From the NCBI GenBank assembly GCA_013816135.1, contig JACDEV010000008.1:1-34600 (forward strand): a DNA stretch of 34,600 nucleotides. The letters run 5' to 3'. Below, piece after piece: positions 29,990 through 34,600 of this stretch. The stretch's first letter is position 1; every line of letters starts with the position of its first letter. The translations under genes were made by a program, and so were the position numbers. The notes under the pieces were generated by a model that saw only the letters and a list, made by a program, of their open reading frames with translations, made no database searches and was not told the DNA's origin. This DNA comes from Patescibacteria group bacterium (lineage in GTDB: Bacteria; Patescibacteriota; Minisyncoccia; Phycocordibacterales; DATDWN01).

Positions 29990-30271
29990 TTATAGGTTTT
30001 CTATCTTTGTTCCCGGCTTAAGGTAAATGTACGCCTTCTTGTATCCTGATTTCTTTCCTTTCTTACCTCGGACAAAAACATTCTTTGCAGGAATAGTAAC
30101 AGTTGAGATATTTAGAGGTGTAATCTTGTATCTTTCAATGAAAGCAGCTCGAACTAGGTGCTTTGTTGAGCTTGGAGCTACTTGAAAAACGAATACTGAT
30201 GATTCTGATTTCAAGCTGGCCTTCTCTGTAACATGAGGCTTTATTAAAATGTGATTTAAATCTTTCTTCAT
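29990..30271 (-). CDS. rplW: 50S ribosomal protein L23 (uL23)
   Basis: 93 residues: ILIKPHVTEKASLKSESSVFVFQVAPSSTKHLVRAAFIERYKITPLNISTVTIPAK, typical of L23 at the exit tunnel, where trigger factor and SRP dock. It begins 1 nt after rplD. Confidence 0.95.
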   Translation of the reverse strand: MKKDLNHILIKPHVTEKASLKSESSVFVFQVAPSSTKHLVRAAFIERYKITPLNISTVTIPAKNVFVRGKKGKKSGYKKAYIYLKPGTKIENL

Positions 30272-30272
30272 A

Positions 30273-30989
30273 TTATTTTGTTGCTTTCGCAGTCTTTGTT
30301 ACTTTCTTTTCTACCCCAACTTTCTTGCTTCCCAACTTTTCTGAAATTTGTGAAAGTCCTTGTTCTGGGTTTGAGATAACAACGTATTTGTATTTCATCA
30401 AGTCCAATGGACTCATGTTTCGGATTTCATCCACAACAACATTACCTAGATTTCTAAAGCTTTTTTCTGTAGTTGTATCCTTAGTAGAAAGGGCGATATA
30501 TGCTGAGTTCTTTCGCTTGTTCATCAAGTCCTTGAAACCACTTACTCCAGATAGTGATGACAATACATCTTTTGCATCCTTAGTTTTAATAACTCGCAAT
30601 GTAAGATCGTTTACGAAAAGTACTTCTCCTTTCTTGTATTTAGCTGAAAGAATAGTGTAAAGAGCCTTAGCCTTCATTTTCTTGTTAATCTTTCGATCAA
30701 AGTTCTTTAGATTGTTTGGACCATGAGTAACACCTCCTCCAACCCAGATAGGTGATCGAATAGAACCGTGTCGAGCGCGTCCAGTTCCCTTTTGCTGCCA
30801 TGGCTTCTTTCCTCCTCCACTTACCTGTCCTCGGTTCTTTGTATAAGCAACGTTGTTTCGAGCAATAGAGTTCATTGAAACTACAACCTGGTGAACTAGG
30901 TCGGCATTCCATTTCAATCCGAAAACTGCTTCAGGAATGGTTATTTTCTTTGCTTCGGCTCCTTTTGGTGTATAAAGTGTTGCTTCCAT
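30273..30989 (-). CDS. rplD: 50S ribosomal protein L4 (uL4)
   Basis: 238 residues. Its loop includes NNVAYTKNRGQVSGGGKKPWQQKGTGRARHGSIRSPIWVGGGVTHGP, the exit-tunnel extension of L4. A Lys/Ala/Thr tail closes the protein. In other bacteria L4 also represses its operon. A long hairpin-rich leader lies upstream of rplC here. Confidence 0.97.
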   Translation of the reverse strand: MEATLYTPKGAEAKKITIPEAVFGLKWNADLVHQVVVSMNSIARNNVAYTKNRGQVSGGGKKPWQQKGTGRARHGSIRSPIWVGGGVTHGPNNLKNFDRKINKKMKAKALYTILSAKYKKGEVLFVNDLTLRVIKTKDAKDVLSSLSGVSGFKDLMNKRKNSAYIALSTKDTTTEKSFRNLGNVVVDEIRNMSPLDLMKYKYVVISNPEQGLSQISEKLGSKKVGVEKKVTKTAKATK

Positions 30990-31032
30990 AAATTTTTTTC
31001 TTTTTTATTTATAAATTTTCATAACTGAAAAT

Positions 31033-31644
31033 TTATCCGTTTACTTCAACTAGAGTTCCTCTTCGTCCAGGAACAGATCCTCGTATGAAAATTTCGCCAG
31101 TTTCTGGTTTTACAGAAACAACTGTTAGTCCTTTTGTAGTTATACGATCACCACCCATTCTTCCGGCCATTCTCTTTCCTTTTGCCACTCGGCCTCCATC
31201 TCGTCCTCCTCCTCCGATAGATCCAGGCTCTCGCTCAGAGTGCTTCTGACCGTGTGATCGAGGTCCTCCTTTGAAACCATATCGCTTTACTGCTCCTTGG
31301 AAACCTTTTCCTTTTGATATTGAAGAAACTGTAACAGTATCTCCTGTTGCGAAAGTTGTAAGATCAATTGAGTCACCGATTTTAAATGTTGGCTCACCTT
31401 CTGTTCGAACTTCTCGTAAATACATAAAATTTCCACCGTTCATCTGTCCAAGCTGTGCTTTATTTATATTTTTTGCACCTCTTGTTCCATATCCAACCTG
31501 GATAGCATTGTAACCATCTGTGGCTACAGTTTTTATTGCAGTAACAGTCATAGGGCTTGCCTTAAGAGCAGTTACTGGATGAACCATACCCGCCTCATCG
31601 AAGATTTGGGTCATATTTACTTTTGTTCCTAGTATAAATTTCAT
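31033..31644 (-). CDS. rplC: 50S ribosomal protein L3 (uL3)
   Basis: 203 residues: KFILGTKVNMTQIFDEAGMVHPVTAL, VSSISKGKGFQGAVKRYGFKGGPRSHGQKHSEREPGSIGGG with the conserved Gln targeted for methylation in other species, and a normal C-terminus. The A-rich start context lacks an SD. It has its own promoter (31870-31898) after the inserted 100-aa gene. Confidence 0.97.
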   Translation of the reverse strand: MKFILGTKVNMTQIFDEAGMVHPVTALKASPMTVTAIKTVATDGYNAIQVGYGTRGAKNINKAQLGQMNGGNFMYLREVRTEGEPTFKIGDSIDLTTFATGDTVTVSSISKGKGFQGAVKRYGFKGGPRSHGQKHSEREPGSIGGGGRDGGRVAKGKRMAGRMGGDRITTKGLTVVSVKPETGEIFIRGSVPGRRGTLVEVNG

Positions 31645-31656
31645 TTTTTTGATTTT

Positions 31657-31756
31657 AAATTTGAAGCATTTCGTTGTTGGACTTCAGAAAACTCTCGTCA
31701 CTTTACACTTGTAAAGCTCCTCGAATTTTCCTTGTCCGCCTAGAATTGCACTCAAA
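31657..31756. repeat. Long imperfect hairpin, possible element C, in the rplC leader
   Basis: Outer arms AAATTTGAAGCA/TGC..TCAAATTT, middle GAAAA...TTTTC and tip CTTTAC-ACTT-GTAAAG (31701-31716). Similar in size and plan to elements A and B but only weakly alike in sequence. Confidence 0.5.
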
Positions 31757-31781
31757 TTTCAAACAAAACACTTATTTTTTG

Positions 31782-31852
31782 GTAACGATTTGCGGACAGT
31801 AATGAGAAAGATTTTCTCAACATTGCCCTTCGCTAGTCACCATTAAAAAAGC
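31782..31852. repeat. Second imperfect hairpin in the rplC leader
   Basis: TTTTTTGGTAACGA.../...TAGTCACCATTAAAAAA with tip GAGAAA-GAT-TTTCTC. Together with 31657-31756 it fills the 306-bp gap between rplC and the plus-strand 100-aa gene. Confidence 0.5.
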
Positions 31853-31869
31853 CCGAAGGCGATTTGAAG

Positions 31870-31898
31870 ATACTAACAGATAACGATTTTTAATACAA
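31870..31898 (-). promoter_or_regulatory. Promoter of the rplC-rplB block
   Basis: TTGTAT (31893-31898), a 17-bp spacer ending TGT, and TAGTAT (31870-31875). It predicts a leader of about 220 nt. Confidence 0.55.
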
Positions 31899-31950
31899 GT
31901 GTATTGACTCACATCCTTTAGTTAGTTAAGTTAATCAGAGAGAGGTATTT

Positions 31951-32253
31951 ATGACTGACGGCAAGGAGTATGTTCTGCTAGGAATTCTCTCAGCTGAAGG
32001 GGTGTTCTGGCTCATTCAGATGATTAGAGCGATAGTTCAGTTGCCCAGAAATAACGGCTACGGAAATGGTCCGGATGAATTCACACAAAAGTGGCTCAGT
32101 CCTGTAATAGCCCTGTCGGCGTCTATTTTCATGGGGTATGATATCCCTATGTTGATCTGGATATTAGCATTAAGCCTCAGAATCGGGGTTATCGCTACAT
32201 ACAAACATAGAGACCTCCAAAATAAGAAACTTATCCTTCAGAACTGGAGATGA
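31951..32253 (+). CDS. Small membrane protein, 100 aa, inserted between rpsJ and rplC
   Basis: Two hydrophobic segments (about 8-28, LLGILSAEGVFWLIQMI; about 52-82, PVIALSASIFMGYDIPMLIWILALSLRIGVIA) separated by a polar loop. GAGAGG lies 5 nt before ATG and TTGACT-N17-TAAGTT is just upstream. A strong terminator follows. It lies opposite in strand to the ribosomal genes. The family is not recognised. Confidence 0.7.
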   Translation: MTDGKEYVLLGILSAEGVFWLIQMIRAIVQLPRNNGYGNGPDEFTQKWLSPVIALSASIFMGYDIPMLIWILALSLRIGVIATYKHRDLQNKKLILQNWR

Positions 32254-32273
32254 GACAAAACTCTATTTACGAA

Positions 32274-32297
32274 AGCCGCCGACTCATGTCGGCGGCT
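32274..32297. terminator. Terminator between the 100-aa gene and rpsJ
   Basis: Perfect 10-bp AGCCGCCGAC-TCAT-GTCGGCGGCT followed by AAC and T7 on the plus strand. It probably also ends the rpsJ transcript on the other strand. Confidence 0.8.
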
Positions 32298-32309
32298 AAC
32301 TTTTTTTAT

Positions 32310-32690
32310 TTAAATGATCTTAACGTCGATATTAACTCCTGAAGGAAGTGACAAGTTAGTCAAAGCTTCCATTATCTTTGGAGTAGGGTTTAGGATATCT
32401 ATCACTCGCTTGTGAACTCGGATTTCAAACTGTTCTCTTGCATTCTTGTATACGAAAGATGATCGGTTTACAGTGTACTTCTTTATTTCTGTCGGTAGAG
32501 GTATAGGACCTTCTACTTTGGCATCATAACGAAGAGCGGTATCGATTATCTGCTTAACAGATAGATCGAGAATCTTGTATTCATATGCTCGTACTCGGAT
32601 TCTAAGTTTAGAAATTACATCCGCCTTAGCTGCTACTTTTGGAGCTGCTTTCTTTGTCGTCTTTTTTGTTGAAGGTTCTTTTGTGGCCAT
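32310..32690 (-). CDS. rpsJ: 30S ribosomal protein S10 (uS10)
   Basis: 126 residues. The core [51 protein letters not shown] ... [16 protein letters not shown] is S10 (also NusE). A roughly 25-residue Lys/Ala/Thr-rich N-terminal extension is unusual. The promoter at 32706-32734 leaves a leader of only 8-9 nt. It appears to be transcribed alone because a hairpin and an opposing gene separate it from rplC. Confidence 0.96.
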   Translation of the reverse strand: MATKEPSTKKTTKKAAPKVAAKADVISKLRIRVRAYEYKILDLSVKQIIDTALRYDAKVEGPIPLPTEIKKYTVNRSSFVYKNAREQFEIRVHKRVIDILNPTPKIMEALTNLSLPSGVNIDVKII

Positions 32691-32705
32691 TTCTTTAATA
32701 GGAAG

Positions 32706-32734
32706 ATACTAGCAGATATTGTTTTTTTATTCAA
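32706..32734 (-). promoter_or_regulatory. Promoter of rpsJ
   Basis: TTGAAT (32729-32734), a 17-bp spacer ending TGC (extended -10) and TAGTAT (32706-32711). +1 is about 9 nt before ATG. Confidence 0.6.
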
Positions 32735-32744
32735 GTATAAAAAA

Positions 32745-32769
32745 TAGGCGCCTGTGGTCAGTACGCCTA
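32745..32769 (-). terminator. Terminator of the 90-aa orphan gene
   Basis: TAGGCG...CGCCTA with a 13-nt loop followed by TTTTTTATAC on the minus strand. Confidence 0.65.
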
Positions 32770-32773
32770 ATTA

Positions 32774-33046
32774 TTACTTTGGCCATTTTGGGGCAAACAT
32801 TTTATACACTTTTGGGCTAGAAACTCCAAGATGAAACCAAAAGTATTCAAAACATTTTGGACATTCAAAGATTGCAATACCTCCTCTATCCGATCTTTGT
32901 GGACCAGCCGTTTGTGTAAATCCAACTATCAAATTAGCTCTTAGTTGAGTTTGAAAAGGAAATTCAGCTCCACAGTGGCAGGAATGATCCATTCCGTGAT
33001 ACATATCTGAACTGTAAGTAACACCCCACGATTTAAATTCGGACAC
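32774..33046 (-). CDS. Hypothetical zinc-ribbon-like protein, 90 aa
   Basis: GTG start with AAGGAG 5 nt upstream (MSEFKSWGVTYSS...). Two cysteine pairs, C-H-C near residue 23-25 (HSCHCGAEF) and CPKC near 68-71 (FECPKCFEYFWFHLG), suggest a zinc ribbon. It is similar in style to the 88-aa Cys-containing protein at 6779. No known family is assigned. It has its own terminator, and a TAATAT box lies upstream. Confidence 0.65.
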   Translation of the reverse strand: MSEFKSWGVTYSSDMYHGMDHSCHCGAEFPFQTQLRANLIVGFTQTAGPQRSDRGGIAIFECPKCFEYFWFHLGVSSPKVYKMFAPKWPK

Positions 33047-33122
33047 AAAAACTCCTTCTTATCATTTTATATTACACAATCAATAATTACGCAAACAAAA
33101 TACATTGCTGACAAAAATTTAA

Positions 33123-33150
33123 AGGGCTCTTGTCTTTCGACAAGAGCCCT
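33123..33150 (-). terminator. Terminator of the 135-aa orphan gene
   Basis: Perfect 12-bp AGGGCTCTTGTC-TTTC-GACAAGAGCCCT followed by T-rich sequence on the minus strand. Confidence 0.85.
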
Positions 33151-33164
33151 AATTCCGATCTGGC

Positions 33165-33572
33165 TCAGGAAGCCATGAAGATCTGTTCCTGAACCTCGTC
33201 GACGTACGACCTCCAGCTCTCCCGGCGCTTCTCTTGGAAACGCTCCGATGCAACTCTCAGGGCAACCAGCAACTCCTTCTGGTACTGCACTCGCTCCTCG
33301 AGCGTGATGAGATCCTGCAACTGCTTGCCGGCGCCTGTGTAGTAACGCTGACAAGCAAAGCGATGTTCCGGATTGAGCTCGCAGAACAGAAAGTCAATGA
33401 TCGATTCGTACCTGCTCATCACCTTCTTGGAAGCAATGTACTGCAACCCACTTAAGTAATCATTGCCTGGGGCGAGCAGTAATGCTTCGACTTCTGGGAA
33501 GATTGAGTTGGTCATTCCCCCAATCACCAACAGTGCCTGACGAATTTCCTGACGGAGAGCAATGTCTCCCAT
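33165..33572 (-). CDS. Hypothetical helical protein, 135 aa
   Basis: MGDIALRQEIRQALLVIGG... is Glu/Arg/Leu-rich and probably all helical, without membrane segments. GC content and codon choice are clearly higher than in neighbouring genes, suggesting transfer. ATG lies only 6 nt from the left end of the IS30 element, so its native promoter and SD have probably been separated from it. The family is not recognised. Confidence 0.65.
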   Translation of the reverse strand: MGDIALRQEIRQALLVIGGMTNSIFPEVEALLLAPGNDYLSGLQYIASKKVMSRYESIIDFLFCELNPEHRFACQRYYTGAGKQLQDLITLEERVQYQKELLVALRVASERFQEKRRESWRSYVDEVQEQIFMAS

Positions 33573-33578
33573 AATGAT

Positions 33579-34595
33579 AATTCTTGTTTGAAATGCAACT
33601 CATATAATTAATATATGAGACAAACATTTAAGCATTTGGACTTTCGAATTCGCGATCGAATTGAATCACTGTGGGACAAAGGAGTCGAACAAAAAGAAAT
33701 TGCAAAGATTGTTGGTGTACACAAAAGCACTGTATCCCGTGAGATACAGTGGAGAAAGAAAGAAGACGGCACATATTCAGCAACAGTGGCTGAACACAAG
33801 GCAGGAGTGAAGCGAGCAAACTCAAAATACCAAGGAATGAAGATCGAACAGAATCAGTGGTTGAAAAGACACATCGTCAGGGAAATGAAACAATACAGAT
33901 CACCAGATGAAATAGCTGGAAAAATGAAAGAGGAACGGTGGAAAGTCAGAGTCTCAGCAGATGCTATATACAGATGGCTTCGGAGTTCCATGGGTCAGAG
34001 ATATTGCAGATATTTGTGTACAAAAAGGTACAGGAAAAAACCACATTCAGATGCTCCAAAGAGACATATCATTCAGAATATGAGGAGTATTCACAGTATT
34101 CCAGCTGATCCAGGATGGGTCACTGAAGGTGACACCTTCTTGTCTCCCAAGAAAGTATCAAGATATGCGGGTGTACTCGTGGGATGGAGAGAAACTAAAT
34201 TGTTGAAGGGAGACTTGGTTAAAAGTTTAAGACCGATTCACACAACAAAAGTGGTGAGGAAAATTAGAAATGAATGTGCAATTGATGCTTTGATTTTAGA
34301 TCAAGGTGGTGAAAATAGAGAACATGAGAAGTTTGGGGTGCCTTCATATTTCTGTGACCCTGCTTCTCCAAGACAGAAACCTTTCATTGAAAGCAGTATT
34401 GGACTTCTTCGTCGATGGTTCTGGCCAAAAGGCACAGATCTTTCCAAGATTTCAAAAGAAGAATTTCAAGAAAAGTTGGAAATCATTAACAACAAATACA
34501 GAAAAACACTCCGATACAGGAGTGCGAGTGAGGTGTCGAGAGAGTGTGGTATATTGAAGTGATTAGCAACCAGAGTTGCATTTCAGCCCAGAATT
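33579..34595 (+). mobile_element. IS30-family insertion sequence, complete
   Basis: Terminal inverted repeats at 33579-33601 and 34573-34595 share AATTCT and TGAAATGCAACTC with four mismatches over 23 bp, enclosing one transposase gene. Length is about 1017 bp, normal for IS30. Target duplications could not be verified because the window ends 5 bases beyond the right repeat. Confidence 0.85.
33615..34562 (+). CDS. IS30-family transposase
   Basis: 315 residues. An N-terminal helix-turn-helix (about 5-45, LDFRIRDRIESLWDKGVEQKEIAKIVGVHKSTVSREI) binds the ends. The DDE integrase core has Asp in VTEGDTF (about 173), Asp in LILDQGGENREH (about 230) and Glu in QKPFIESSIGLLRRWFWPKGTDLS (about 258), matching the IS30 NGLLRQ.FPKGTDL signature. 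It is intact from start to stop, so possibly active. Confidence 0.93.
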   Translation: MRQTFKHLDFRIRDRIESLWDKGVEQKEIAKIVGVHKSTVSREIQWRKKEDGTYSATVAEHKAGVKRANSKYQGMKIEQNQWLKRHIVREMKQYRSPDEIAGKMKEERWKVRVSADAIYRWLRSSMGQRYCRYLCTKRYRKKPHSDAPKRHIIQNMRSIHSIPADPGWVTEGDTFLSPKKVSRYAGVLVGWRETKLLKGDLVKSLRPIHTTKVVRKIRNECAIDALILDQGGENREHEKFGVPSYFCDPASPRQKPFIESSIGLLRRWFWPKGTDLSKISKEEFQEKLEIINNKYRKTLRYRSASEVSRECGILK

Positions 34596-34600
34596 TACAT

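Overview
The window is a low-GC chromosomal segment of a bacterium that most resembles the Candidate Phyla Radiation (Patescibacteria, Parcubacteria-like). Supporting observations: a bacterial S10/spc ribosomal cluster lacks rpmD (L30) between rpsE and rplO; core genes mostly lack Shine-Dalgarno (SD) sequences; ndk is enlarged; many short orphan genes and hairpin repeats are present; and TGA is used as a stop, so there is no Gracilibacteria-type recoding. The taxonomic placement is inference.

Layout. Bases 1-2000 hold a large serine recombinase whose reading frame runs into a tRNA-Ser(GCU) gene. It is flanked on the left by an inverted, degenerate copy of its own 3' end and on the right by a broken second tRNA-Ser 5' half. 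Bases 2000-7050 carry two very small genes, malic enzyme, recG, a rare-type tRNA-Ile(UAU), a GIY-YIG gene bounded by a 19-bp direct repeat, and two orphan genes. Bases 7100-10220 form a protein-quality module: ftsH, smpB and ssrA (tmRNA). Bases 10230-12790 encode three exported or membrane-anchored proteins, including a peptidoglycan-binding CARDB-like protein. Bases 12800-13960 are the infC-rpmI-rplT operon. Bases 14000-16200 hold a beta-CASP metallo-hydrolase, a tiny ORF resembling its N-terminus, a membrane protein and a candidate structured ncRNA.

From 32690 leftward to 16276, on the minus strand, lies the ribosomal cluster rpsJ / rplC-rplD-rplW-rplB / rpsS-rplV-rpsC-rplP-rpmC-rpsQ-rplN-rplX-rplE / rpsN-rpsH-rplF-rplR-rpsE-rplO-secY / adk-map-ndk. 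Three islands of orphan genes cut it: 31951-32253, 26778-28936 and 22449-22868. After each cut the ribosomal block restarts from a promoter with a TAGTAT -10 box and a 17-bp spacer. The 26.8-28.9 kb island contains four distant paralogues of about 105 aa with a C-terminal A-W-[EI]-[YH]-[YFE] motif. The right end carries two more orphan genes and a complete IS30-family element.

Two initiation styles coexist. Core genes are leaderless or have A-rich, SD-less starts, while orphan genes carry strong SD sequences, TTGACA-type promoters and often their own hairpin terminators. Short palindromes appear to be exchanged between otherwise homologous sequences, including inside the recombinase coding region. 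I regard the paralogous orphan family, the hairpin-swapping repeats, the tRNA-linked insertions and the unassigned ncRNA as the observations most worth following.
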